Positions 47,371 through 59,104 of a stretch of 64,000 nt of DNA are shown here, piece by piece. The position numbers were made by a program, and so were the translations under genes. Each line of letters starts with the position of its first letter. Position 1 is the first letter of the stretch. Below the pieces are notes generated by a model. It saw only the letters and a program-made list of their open reading frames with translations. It did not search any database and was not told where the DNA came from. This DNA is from Primula veris (lineage: Eukaryota > Streptophyta > Magnoliopsida > Ericales > Primulaceae): NCBI GenBank assembly GCA_963682055.1, contig OY821742.1, positions 3,433,816 through 3,497,815 of the forward strand, read 5' to 3'.

Positions 47371-48551
47371 GGGGTTAGTTACACAGCTTATAATATTTCA
47401 AAAAGGGGGGAAAAAGTTACACAACCTTATCCGTATAAATAAATTATTATGAAAAACATTAATAAATTTTTTTATGAAAAACATTAATAAATTTTTTCGA
47501 AATTGTGAGGCTGCCGCGACAACCCCTGGTCACATGGGTGTGTCGCCCCTGTAGCCCCTGGCTCTATAGATCAACTTACTAGCGAAAAAATCAAATTAAC
47601 TTAGCACACTACCACCCTAATCCAACTTTGTAATTTTTGCTCATGTAGACCCCATAGTTTGTGTAACCTGTTTTGGCTAAACTAGATTTATCTTGAGAAG
47701 TATAGAAAACTATTCCTTACCTTTATCAAACCTTGATCAAGCCCTGGTTTAGCATTCTCACCCGCTTGTTAATAAGTTAAAATAAATAAACTGAAACAAT
47801 TCTAGTTCAAATGTATTACCACATAGGAAATGAACTATTCACATTTTTATTTATACAATTATACCTCGAGACCGCAACAAGATAAAAAGTAGAAATTCGT
47901 GACAACATAAACATAATACCATAATAATTAATGCTCGCTATAAAATCTGACGTTTGCCAACTTCATGCAGTTTAATGTCATCTAAGATGATGAATGTCAC
48001 CTGAAAAAACATAATGCGGATCGAGGCCTTCTAATTCTGCAAGAAGAATAAACAGCTCGATGCGTCGCCAAATTCTTCTAAATGTCTTTATAGGCCATAG
48101 TAATAACGTGTTTACCGTCGTTAGCAAAAAAATTATAATAGACATACTTGAAATTTGAATTGAAGCAACCTCGACGAAATATTTTCTCATGTGTTTTCTT
48201 GCAAATGAGCTATTTTTTTTATAATTAAGGGCTTAAGTTTAATTTATTCCACTTAAGCCATTTTATATTATAACAAGAGCTGTTAATTAGTTACACGCAA
48301 AGTGAGTGTTTTGTTATGGATAGTTCATATTGCGGATCATTTTCTTTGCATGTTCTTATTATTATTTGTTTTAACCAATAAAAATTATTTACTTAGTTAT
48401 TTGCATGTTCTTACTGAAAGTATGAAACTCCGCAAAATATAAATTGTAACATGCTAATTAGTGTGTTTAAGTTAAGAAAGAGTTAAATTTAAAAGAAAAA
48501 AAAAAGCATATGAATTATATTGTTATATATAATACTATACTATGCAAGTTA

Positions 48552-48828
48552 GGGCTGCGCAAAAATCCGGAAAAACCGAACCGATAGCGAACCGAAAAAG
48601 ACCGAAACCGAAATTTTTTGGGTCGGTTTCGGTTTACAATAAAACCGAATAAAAAAAAACCGAAAAACCGGAAAAGACCGAAAAACCAAAAATAAAACCG
48701 GAAAAAATCGAAACCGGATCTAAAAAAAACGGTCCGGTTCGGTCTAAAAAATAAAAAGATCGAAACCGAAAAAAATCGAACTGAAAAATCTGCTCGATTT
48801 CGGTTTCGGCAAAAACCAAACCGAAGAG
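48552..48828 (+). repeat. CGGTTTT-rich dispersed element, copy 3
   Basis: Positional equivalent of 39028-39296 within the duplicated block but much changed in word order and length, indicating fast internal turnover. The left end TTAGGGCTGCGC is kept; the right end is altered. Confidence 0.6.
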
Positions 48829-49699
48829 AGCTCATGGAGTCGTTTCACGTTTGTATTAAATATTACAAAACAACAAACTGCAAAGTGACAGATTTGATCC
48901 TAATCAGTAACAAGTAACATAAGTTTCATGTTGTTATTAATAAGTCCTCAATAACCTGAAATGTGAAAGAATTACTCCAAACATGAAACGACATACATAA
49001 ACAACATAATAATGAAAAATTACTTGTCGCTAGCACCGACTTTAGAAATTACAAATTGGAAGTGTCAAAAGCCAAATGGTTGAAAGTTAACAAGATTATT
49101 AGAGTATGAAATCACATTATTTCAAACAAATCATAATTAGACTATATTAACAAAAACCAATTTTTATTGTAGATAGTCCTTTTACATGGCATGTCTCCAC
49201 TTCGATTCTTTAAATAAATTATATAATGAATATATAAGGGCACATTACTTATAAAACCCTGAATTTTATTTTTTATTGTAGATACATCCTAATTATAGGG
49301 CAATAAAACCTTTTCTTCTTCAAAATAGAGATAGGTACTTTCTCGATTGTCTTAATTGACAGAAAAAAAATGAATCAAATAAGTTCACAAACATTCTAAA
49401 GAACTTAAATAAATACATTTATTTCATACGTACGCATTACTTATTACTTATAAGACCCTAAATATTATTTTTATCCATATGGACACATTACTTATTACTT
49501 ATAAGACCCTAAATATTATTTTTATCGTGAATATGCCCTAATTATAAGGCTAGTAATCAATACTATTTTCTCGAAATAAAGATAGATACATCGTTTCTTA
49601 CGTAACAAACAAAATGGTTTCAAATTTTATCAAGTTCGAAATGTCAGGTTTTCGTCAAATTATCGGTTTTTTCATATGTATTCGTAATTTTTTTTCTTG

Positions 49700-52600
49700 C
49701 TTATGGAAGCCAGTGTTCCTCCAGTTGCTAGTGGTGCTACACTTATCGTATGCCCATCTCCTATACTGTCCCAATGGCATTCTGAAATTATTCGGTGAAA
49801 TTTTCTTGCTTCTCTTACGTCATCTTCTTTAGTGCCTAAGTCCACTTTTCTGTTAACCACTTCATTTGTGTTGGTTCCCCCCCAATCTGAGTTAATTAAG
49901 AAAAAGATTTAACAGTATCAGCTCCTTGGTCTTTAGTTGGTCGGCTTTTACACTTTTGGGGGAAGATAAGACTAGTTTCCCAGGTCCTCAATAGAGTGAC
50001 TACGTCGAGTGCTTTGGTTTAGTCTTTAGCATCATGACATGTTTTAGGGTATCGAAAAAAACTATCCCATATACTCTGGGTGACTTGCAAATTAGCCCCA
50101 TCTACTTTTACTAGCAAATAAAGGCCATGCATGAGAAATGTGTTGAACAACCCCAGTGACCAATTTTGAATAGCTTAATTTTATGTCCTATACCCATTTT
50201 TGGATGATTGTTGTTTTTATACATGTATCATGACAATATCAATGTTTCAACACATTGGCTAAAAAAAACCACATTTAGAACAACTTATAGAAAAACTCAT
50301 ATTACTGCAAAAAAAATTGCACTTTCATTATAAGCAATTTGGTGTCAATGCGCATTCGACTGCTTCCAATGCATAAATTTTTTAACATTTACACGAGATA
50401 ATCTTTTTGTTATTCAAAAGCACCTTCCAGTATAAGGTTGTGTCATTTTAATGTTGGGCATGGAGGTCAATTTCAAATTCCTTTGTAGCACATGGGTTAA
50501 ACTAAAGTTATTAAAGTACATAGGGTTATTTATGACAGAACATCAGGGTTATTTGCTGCCTACCCTTTTTATTTATGTATTCATCTTTATGGAGTCATGT
50601 CTGAGGTAGCTCTGGTCCTAAATATCTACTTTTTATTATTATCTGTCATACCGCTTTCGGTGTTCTCCGGTCTAAATTTTTGTTGTTGTAATTTCTAGTC
50701 ATACAAGCCCCAATTCCTTGAAGACTTACGTATATGAAGGTGTTCGGAACGCTTCGCTTGCAAATATAGCAATGATGGATATAAGTGACCTTACTAGTTC
50801 TTGTTGGAAAACCATGTATAAATATGGGTGTTTCCGAATGGTCGCTGGACCAACTTCGAGTCAATATTACATGTGACAACGCTGAGTTTTTTATACCGTA
50901 CTTAACGTATTTGAGTAGCCCGTGTGACGAGCTTCGTAACGGTATATCGCATGTCCTATTCGGAGAATGGGTGTGAATACTATGTGGCTTCAAAGTTGGG
51001 CTCTCGAAAGCTCAAATCTGGAAAACGAAATGATAAATGAAAAAACCATTTAGATTAATCTCATATTGGAAGATTGAGAGTCAATTTCACAATATATATA
51101 CAATACCAACCCATGTATTTGTTAAACTAACATGTCCACATACACCTAAGAGTATTAGTGTGTACCACACGCTCGGGGCTCGGGCTCGGGATATTTAGGA
51201 TTTGGGGAATATCTCGGGTCAAATCTGAAAAAGGAGTTTTGTATAAAATACAAAAGCAGTCCCTAAAGTTTCCAGTAACTAAAACGCCAGCAATAAATGA
51301 GATTAAATTGCAGCAGTTTCAGAAATCAATTGAGCAGATTCTGGGGGTGTAACTCCCAGAATTGATTAACCATTAATGGCTGCGGTTTCATTAGAAGCTA
51401 TAAGAGGCAGCCCTCCCCCTCTCATTCAGATACAACATTACACACAACTCATAGCATAGCATTTAGAGAGAGAGAACCGCACCACCAACAGTTCGACCTG
51501 TGGTTCGGTGCCGGTTTCCATACGAGCCACTCTGAGACAGAAGTTGTACCTTGTGAACAAAGTTGTACCTGAGCCACTCTGAGACCTGTGATTTCAATAT
51601 TGTTTAAGGGAAACTGTCCAGCAGTTGCCTCTTCTTTTAATTTCCGCTTTTTATTATTCTGTCCATTTCATTTCAGTACTGTTTCCTTTTTGTATTTACA
51701 TTTCAGTACTGTTTATTTTCAGTCTTTCTATTATGTAATTTCCAGTATTTACAAAACAGTCCGGCAGTTTGTTTATTTGTCAAAACAGTCCGGCAGTTTG
51801 TTTAATTACAAAACAGTCCGGCAGTTTATTTATTTGTCAAAACAGTCCGGCAGTTTGTTTAATTGTCAAAACAGTCCAGCAGTTTTGTTTAATTGTCAAA
51901 ACAGTCCAGCAGTTTAGTAATTATACTATTCTGTCTGGCAGTTTGTTTAATTGTCAAAACAGTCCAGCAGTTTAGTGATTATACTATTCTGTCTGGCAGT
52001 TTGTTTAATTGTCAAAACAGTACAGCAGTTAGTAATTATACTATTCTGTCTGGCAGTTTGTTTAATTGTCAAAACAGTCCAACAGTTTAATAGTTTGTAT
52101 TAAATCTGTCTGGAATTTAAATTAGTGTAATTTTAATTCTGTTGAGTCAGAAATTGTAATTTATATTCCAATTGTGAGAAATAAAATTGTTTATTTCCAT
52201 TGCAGTCATTTGTTCTTTACTTTATTGCTTTTCGATATAGTACCAAAAACAACAGTTTTGACATAGTTTTGACAACATACGATGTGCTTAAAGATGACCT
52301 ATCACATGATTCTGACCGATATGAAGGAGACCATCGTTTTATGAGATTCCAGAAGAGGTACAATTTCTTTCCTGTATCATTTATTTGAAGTCTTATCTTG
52401 TAAAATGAAAGTGTTAGTTTATAATTTATTGTTAATTCCGATAATCAACCTGTAATTTCTAGAAATTTCGCCTATATTATAGGACCTAATCTTTCCAGCG
52501 TTGGCTTAATGTTGTCCGTTCTGGTCCTGGGGATACACCCTGATGCCTGCTTCTACAATTGGTGCCACTATATTTCTTCCTTAGCATTTTGATATGAGAA

Positions 52601-53041
52601 ACGAACAATTTAAAAAAAGGATATAACCTGCCTGTTCCTGAAAAAAAGAAGAAGCAAATAGTTGAGATGTAAGTGTTGATTATTCAGCCATGTTGATTAA
52701 ATGACACTGGGTAGAGTATGGATAGTTGCAGTTTCTTAATTTTCTCGTTTCTTTTGCTCAATTACTTACAGGTTCTGTCTTGTATATACCCGGTTATCCC
52801 AACTCCATTGACAAGAATATATTGGTGGCGGGTTTGTTTGGATGAGGCACAGATGGTGGAGAGCAATACTGCTTCTGCAACAGAAATGGCCCTTCGTCTT
52901 CATGCAAAACATCAATGATGTATTACAGGGACTCCCATACAAAAAAAACTGGATGACTTATTTGGGCTATTAAAGTTCCTTAAAGCTACTCCTTTTGATG
53001 TGCTTAAGTGGTGGGTTGAAGTTATTCGGTATCCATACGAG
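49700..53041 (+). pseudogene. SHPRH-like SNF2 helicase/E3 ligase gene fragment
   Basis: Exons: about 49700-49794 (VASGATLIVCPSPILSQWH), 50699-50801 continuing at 52260-52357 across an inserted LTR (KTYVYEGVRN, then DIVLTTYDVLKDDLSHDSDR), and about 52787-53041 (PVIPTPLTRIYWWRVCLDEA, then TGTPIQKKLDDLFGLLKFLK). The motifs belong to the helicase core of plant SHPRH, including its DEAQ box. SHPRH proteins remodel chromatin and ubiquitinate PCNA in other organisms; this fragment cannot do so. Defects: the solo LTR, TGA for Trp at 52916-52918, a lost acceptor near 52785 (AT in place of AG), and absence of the rest of the gene on both sides. Confidence 0.9.
50802..52254 (+). mobile_element. solo LTR of the copia family, inserted in an SHPRH-like exon
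   Basis: It runs TGTTGG to AACA and aligns with the LTRs of the intact copia element through unique parts, TATA box and leader. It is flanked by GTTCT (50797-50801) and GTTTT (52255-52259), a 5-bp target duplication with one later change. Deleting the element rejoins the SHPRH frame exactly. The G-rich arrays are almost absent (only CTCGGGGCTCGGGCTCGGG and one GATTTGGGG), and the AGTCCGGCAGTTT array is diverged. It is clearly older than the full element. Confidence 0.92.
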
Positions 53042-53092
53042 GTAAAAAAAATTAAAAGATAGAAATAAAAATCACGTCACGTAATAAAAATC

Positions 53093-53275
53093 CAACCTAG
53101 TAAAACCCAAATAAAAATATATCAGAACGCTAGCTGAGTCTATCCTAAATTTAAATAATAATTAAAAAAAATTGTTCAATCTAAAAATACAACCCACTAA
53201 AAACGCAAATAAAAATATAATAGAACCCTAATTGAATCTACCCTAAATTTAAATATTAATTAAAAATAAAAAAAA
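53093..53275. repeat. two-unit direct repeat, about 103 bp
   Basis: Units share CAAATAAAAATATA, AGAAC(G/C)CTA and GAATCTACCCTAAATTTAAA-like text. A related stretch is at 36230-36310 and 45765-45845. Confidence 0.65.
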
Positions 53276-55060
53276 ATATTAAATTTAATATTAATAAAAA
53301 TCAAAACTTTTGATGAGCTGAATATGTCATGTAATGTGGGTTGATTTTTTGGATAGAAAAAATGTGTGAGTAAAAACATTATAATTAAAAGAATGTGACT
53401 AATAACAGTGTAATTAGAACCGAAGTTGGATCGACCATAATTTTTTATTTTACATTCGACGCAAACACATTCTATTCAATTAATGTTACAATATATAATT
53501 ATATGGAGTAAAGAATACTGCGATACATTTTTTGTTTTGCGCAGTAGTTAGAAGCTTTTTCGACTTGTCATGGTTAACAAAATTTTGTCAGAGACCAATC
53601 AACACATTCAAGCTTTCCGGAACCGAGGAACATGTGTCGAGGCTTACAGTACATGAGTGCGGGGTTAAGGTGAATAATACAGTCGATGGAGGCTATACGG
53701 CAAAGATCGTATGGATCATCGTGGTTCGCTGGTTCTTACTTTTCTACTACAGTACTATATAAGTCGATCTATAACCCAACCACATTTTATTAAATTTAGA
53801 TTGATGCTTTTCAATCAGATACTACTGTTAATTAAGTACCCATTACTACTAGGAAATTTATCATTCTGAATAAAAGGGAAATGTAATTTGGGAACTGATC
53901 GTACTAAATGGAAAAATACACACAATATATAATTTCAAAATACAAGCATCACTTTATTCAAGAAAGAATTAATGGGAAAGTGATGTCAGTTTTTAAAATA
54001 AGAGAGAATCTGAACAATCCAACCCACGAGTGTTACAGTTTTAATCTTCATTTTACTAAGCTTTTACCCTTTCTTCTACACATGCATGCATATTCCTATT
54101 CTTTTTCTTTTTCTTTCTATATCCTTTGTTTACAAAAGATAAACAAATTCGAATATCAACATACAAAAATTATTATCATTCACGTAAAATTATTAGTATT
54201 TACTATCTAGTGGTGTAGCTAGCTAAAACTTTTTATATCGTTGCAACTGTTCTTGTATATTTACTTACATTTGTCTTTATATCCAACATCGCCAAACAAA
54301 TCGTTACACTGTTCTTGTATATTTACTTACATTTGTCTTTATATCCAACATCGCCAAACAAATCATAATATGTAACGTAACTAAAGTTATATTAAAAGTT
54401 AATCAGAACAAATGTTTTTTTTATCAACAAAGCACAAAGCATACGCTTAGTAAGGTGGTGTGAATATAATACACATGCATTCACATGGAGTATGAGATAA
54501 TCGTGCATTGGTCCCATATAATCATAGAAGACTAAAAAATTAGCATTAGTCAGAGACTTCACTAAAAAAAAATCTAACCCGGAACGACCAAATGTGTCAG
54601 TAAAATCTGTTATTAATTCCGTATGCAATCTAATTTTTTTTGTAGTGCTTATACCTTGACTAAGATCAAATTCAACAAAAAATTGGACAACATTGTAACG
54701 GCACAACACAACTTTTTATATATATATTTTTAAAATTCATTTGTATATATCAAATGTAGTGTATAGCCCAATAGTTAATAACATTAAACCAATTTGCATT
54801 AATTATTTTGATTTAAGGTTAAAATCTCATGCACAATGCTCCTATATCTTGTTTTTGCCTAGTGAGATATTATTGCAATGATTTACTTGGATATACATGG
54901 CTCTAATTTTATAACCTAATCTATCTGTCAAAACAACGTTAAGTTTTCAACTCAAGCGGGTACGTTAAATACTTCATAACCAAAGATCATTAAGATTGTT
55001 TTTCACAAAAAAATAAATCCAGAAGCCTACTAACATCGTTTACGCTAATTATTCTCATCA
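53276..55060. other. intergenic, diverged copy of the 12.7 kb / block-left module
   Basis: 53390-54560 resembles 12735-13860 and the left third of the 36 and 45.6 kb blocks. Open frames at 53532-53762, 53908-54210 and 54392-54709 fall in this repeated DNA and show no family motif. A degenerate pol III-like A box (TAGCCCAATAG, 54756-54766) is present without a good B box. Confidence 0.55.
54246..54367 (+). repeat. perfect two-unit 62-bp tandem duplication
   Basis: ACTGTTCTTGTATATTTACT to CAAACAAATC is repeated with an exact offset of 62 bp. It is absent from the paralogous stretches at 13.6, 36.7 and 46.2 kb, which have one unit each, so it is a local recent event. Confidence 0.9.
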
Positions 55061-55084
55061 CATTATTGCTATCTTATTTTTATT

Positions 55085-55300
55085 TTTGGTCCTAGAATTT
55101 TCTTCTTCGCTGCATTAAGCATCTAAATGTCCTATCTCGACGAAAAAAATATTTAAGTTTTGATAGTTAAGTAAGGCAGTTGCGATATGGGACCAACTTA
55201 ATTATCAGTTTCCGAGTTTTCTTTGCTTGATATTCTGCATCTGAATTGTTTGTCGTGTAAATATCTGAAAACAAATTGCCTGAAAACCGAAACTATACCC
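55085..55300 (-). pseudogene. decayed fragment of a CIP7-like gene (copy 3)
   Basis: Aligns with the intact gene through TTCTTCTTCGCTGC, TTAAGTTTTGATAGTTAAG (parental TTAGGCTTTTAATAGTCAAG), GGCAGTTGCGATATGGGACC (parental GGCAGTTGCCCTGCGGGAAC), GTTTTCTTTGCTTGA and CTGAATTGTTTG. The coding frame is lost. It shares the deletion seen in the other fragments and carries the unfilled GATAT site of the LTR at 59238. Confidence 0.72.
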
Positions 55301-55304
55301 AAAG

Positions 55305-55510
55305 TCATTGTGGCGCCTGGCCTTGGCCTCGCAAGGGCTTGTGCAGATACGACTTCCACGTCCAATCCTTGAGGCATAGAATTGGGGCCTCCCACCAATT
55401 TAAAGCATCCTTTTTTTTATATGTAAATATGATACAAAATATTTTTCGTTTAAAATATGCACTGCTACGTGTTACAGTCACTCTCATTCTATTTGTACTA
55501 GTATTTGTTA
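55305..55510. other. insertion-like segment of unlike composition
   Basis: GC-richer text (GTGGCGCCTGGCCTTGGCCT, GGCATAGAATTGGGGCCTCC) interrupts a stretch otherwise paralogous to 59760-59800. Ends are not defined and no gene is recognised. The ORFs crossing it on both strands have no known motif. Confidence 0.5.
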
Positions 55511-57066
55511 TCCACGTGTTGTGTGTGCGACATGTGTTATATATATGATTCGGGTAAATAAATTTTAAAAAAATATATTGATTGAATGAATATATTAAAT
55601 TAGAAATCATAATTAATATAATATTCTTTTTATATAAAATACATGTAAAACGATTTTGTTTGTTATATGATTATAATTGTTTTGAAAAGATGATGATTTT
55701 TGTGTGGTTTTTATATTTTGAATTAAATAAATGTAAATAACTAATTAATAAAAAGAGTGCGACTATTTCGAAAAAAAAGGACAAAAATTGGGTAAACTCA
55801 TTTGTTTTGTATTGAGTTATTATAATAGAATGATTTGAGAAGAGAAAAACAATGGTAATATGTTATAATTAAATTAATGATTTATGATCATACATTTATA
55901 TTTATTACATATTCAAGTTGTAAAGATATATATTTTTCAACATTGACAGTCCTAATTAATTGGCTCACTGTTAACCCATAACATATAGTTGACAGATCAA
56001 GAGTGCATGGGTTTTAATTAATGTATGATTTTATCTGATTTGAGTTGAAATAAAGTCGCATGTGAGCTCTCTTTCAATAACGATTTTAATTAATTAAAAT
56101 TCATCAAATAGGCACAGTGGCTTAATAAACCACCAAATGCGTCAAGAGCGTATATAATAGTATTTTTTATTTTTTATTATTAAGTAGTGATCATCATTTG
56201 AAAAATCTATTAAATCACACATGCATATTAAGTTTAACACCCACGTTAGTTTTAACTTTAAAAATATTATTTATTTTAATTAAAAATTAATTATCCAAAA
56301 TATAGGACTTATCCAAATTTCAACACCAAATTTCAAAAAGATATAATTTTAAAAAATAAGTTATTTTATTTTTAACATATTTTTATTTTAAAATTCAATA
56401 AAACAGGGACGGTGGCTTAATAAACCATCAAACGTGTTAAAAGGCATTTGATTGATTCACTTACTGAAAGTTCTATAAATCGAATATAGTGCTGATTTTG
56501 AAATAATCAAATAACATTATCATTCTGGTTTCATGTATCCTAGTCTTTTGCCAAAATAACAGGATATCAAATTTTCATAAGAATTTAAAATTGAGATATA
56601 GATAAAAAGATAGAGATAGAGTAAGGAGAGAGAGAGGGGATATATGTCTATATATATATATATAATATTATGATTGTAACATTTAATTGGCTTTACACTA
56701 AGATCAATGTCATATTGTTTTCATGGTAAGTACCCCCAAACTATCTATTAAATATTCTTGAATCGTTTTACTGCACATTTCTTAATATTAACAATAGTAG
56801 CGAGATTGTACAATCGTTTCCTTATCAATTTTAGTAGAAATCATTTTGAAAAAAAATAAAAAATTATATATATATAATGAGATTTTGTTCCTACTGTGAT
56901 TGTGATTGAGGTGTTAGTGTGAATTTTGTACCATGTGAACTAAGTATAATTAATACTGCTAAAGAAAATTATAGTAGTACGTACTGGGAACAATTAGAAG
57001 TGAAAATGGTAAATGGTACGTATTGTGCAAATTTCAAATTACTCACAAACAAAAAAACGCCTAACA

Positions 57067-58011
57067 ATGACTCAAACCGGCGGTAACGGTAAAGCTACTT
57101 CACCCGTCTCGTTCAGTAGAGGTAGAAAAGTAGAACAATAATCTTATTGTAAATTGAAATAGATATTAACAATATAATCTTAAAGCCTTTTATACACATA
57201 GGTTATAGCTCTAAGACCAGAGTTCACTCTTGAAAATAGAATAAAATTAAATTTGACGTATTCATTCTTAAGTGTCTGTTTGTCAGAATTTTTGAGTTTC
57301 ATCCTCGTTTTGCAATCACATGAAATCAACTCGCTTGCTCTAATCTAATTTGCAGTGGCAGATACTCTTGTGTGGATCTTTTCAGCTCTTTTTTCTGTAC
57401 TTTTCGTCCCCGGTACTGCTTTTGCATGCCCCAATGGTTTCTTAGGACGGCTTATGGAAACAACTCCTGACTTTTTTCTGAGAGATCAAATATATCTGCT
57501 TGGCTTAATTTTTGCAACTTCCTTCAACATTATGCTTTTTGAAAGAGCGTCTAGGGGTAGCTTTTGTAATCTAACAGTGATGCGTCGTAAACTTGGGTGC
57601 TTAAACAAGGTGTTAATTAACATTCTAGCTTTAGCCGTAGCTATAGTCTTGAGATATTCTTTCGCTGGCATCTGCAACTCGATTATTTGGGCCCTAATGG
57701 TGATAGAGTTCCAAATTATCTGCAAAATGTTATATAATTCTCCTGATCTTTTGTTTACAGACGTGATAGTTGGAGTTATTATGCAACTTATTGTCGTTTT
57801 TAAGAAAGAGGATCTATATCATTTGATAACTATGATCATATTATGCTTATTAATTATCTACCATAGGCATTGGTCTACTCCATCGTCCACGACGATTTTC
57901 ATGGAAACAGAAGAAATTAGTCAAGTTCATGAACTTGCTCAAAAGACGGCAACAACAACAACTACAACAACATCATCGTATTCAGCTGAGAAGCCATTGG
58001 AAGATGTTTAG
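57067..58011 (+). CDS. unrecognised six-helix membrane protein, two exons
   Basis: Exon 1 57067-57121 and exon 2 57356-58011 join by GT-AG in matching phase (G|TG), giving 236 residues from MTQTGGNGKATSPVSFSR. Hydrophobic segments lie at about 23-43 (ending in AFACPNG), 63-80, 103-121, 122-141, 150-166 and 172-189. A hydrophilic tail follows, with a Thr run (about 215-224) and SSYSAEKPLEDV at the end. I do not recognise the family, and no catalytic motif is visible. The exon 2 frame is fully open while its duplicate at 61.8 kb is broken, which suggests this copy is the functional one. The start codon is inferred from splice phase. A single-exon reading beginning inside exon 2 is possible. Confidence 0.6.
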
Positions 58012-59104
58012 GGTTTCTTTTTCTTTCTCTTAAGTTTTACCCATTCACATGTTTTTGCTATTTTGAAAATTAGACTTTTTTCTTTTCTTATAGTAACTGT
58101 CTATACTTGCATTTTTAGATCATTGTGTGCCGATGAATACACATGCTAAAATTACAGAACATATCAAATGACTTGCAAAAGAGCACCACATCTCTTATTT
58201 GTAGAAATTAATATACCCACTATTAAAACAAAAGGGGAAAAAAAGAGCATGTGATGTGCCACACATGCGAGCTTTCTTTCAATAATGATTTTAATTAATG
58301 AAAATTCATCAAATAGGCACCTTGGCCTAATAAACTACCAAACGTGTTAGAAAAAAAAGATTCCACTACTTAGGTCTATCAGTTAATGAAAGGTGAAAAT
58401 AGTCCAAACGTGATTCAAAATTTGTTACTCCTTTCTACTTTTATGCAAAATTTATTTGTATTAGAAATTAGGTAACGTCATATTTACTTAAATACTGTAC
58501 ATCACAAATAGAGATGATCTCATATTTTAATTCTTGAGCTGTCTACTAAGATAGTTTTGCATTTAACGTGTATTTTTTATTAAAAAGGTTAAGTCAAAAA
58601 GTTCTTAAATACATCTATATACTAATACTCTATATAGGAAAAAACTCATTATAGAAATAAAAATGTTTGTTACCAACTCGGCCAGTTCAAAATAAGATAA
58701 TATTCGTATTGTAATATGTATGATTTTTTATGGTCCCGTCTTAACAAATTTGCCTCATATAGGAATAAATTACAGTGTAAAATTATATATATATATACAT
58801 ATACATATATATATACATATATATATATATACATATACATACATATATATATATATATATGTTGTTATATTAAAATTAATACGATTTAAAATACATGTAA
58901 AATTATACCTATTATTTATACATCTAAAAAAAGTTATAGATAAAGTTTTATATGACTTTCTATCTTTCTAAATACATGTACTTAATTTTTTAAATAAATA
59001 TATATTTAATTAAATTTTATTGAATTCATAAATATGTTAGTTTCGTGTTTTTTCAACTCTTTTAGATTTATGTATTTGACTTTTTATATAGATACATGTA
59101 TTTA
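58012..59104. other. intergenic with microsatellite and repeat remnants
   Basis: 58236-58350 is a partial extra copy of the 55-62 kb unit (TTTCTTTCAATAATGATTTT, CATCAAATAGGCACC). 58620-58705 may be a trace of the ACAGT-type MITE (CTCTATATAGG, CAACTCGGCCAGTTC). 58785-58862 is an (AT)/(ACATAT) microsatellite; the 83-residue ORF there is noise. Confidence 0.6.

Larger units (their letters stand above)
45580..49690 (+). repeat. segmental duplication, block 2 (about 4.1 kb)
   Basis: Direct partner of 36060-40320. It lacks the CACTA MITE and has extra small repeats near 49440-49520 (TACTTATAAGACCCTAAATA twice). It abuts the SHPRH-like fragment on the right. Confidence 0.92.
55060..58015 (+). repeat. 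second segmental duplication, left unit (partner 59105-62215)
   Basis: The units share, in order, a CIP7-like fragment, ATTTTAATTAATTAAAATTC with CATCAAATAGGCAC, AAGAATTTAAAATTGAGATA, CAATAGTAGCGAGATTGTAC, and the membrane-protein exon. A third small piece of the same unit is at 58236-58350. Confidence 0.85.

Noticed and set aside
51588..52090. Overlapping ORFs with repeated QNSPAV units in the solo LTR
   Set aside because: They are translations of the AGTCCGGCAGTTT tandem array, not a repeat protein gene.
55198..55610. Overlapping + and - strand ORFs with GC-rich centre
   Set aside because: They straddle a CIP7-like fragment and an insertion-like segment and start and stop at unrelated sequence. 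No motif was recognised.
58720..58971. 83-codon ORF of alternating Tyr, Ile, His and Thr
   Set aside because: It is a translated AT/ACATAT microsatellite.
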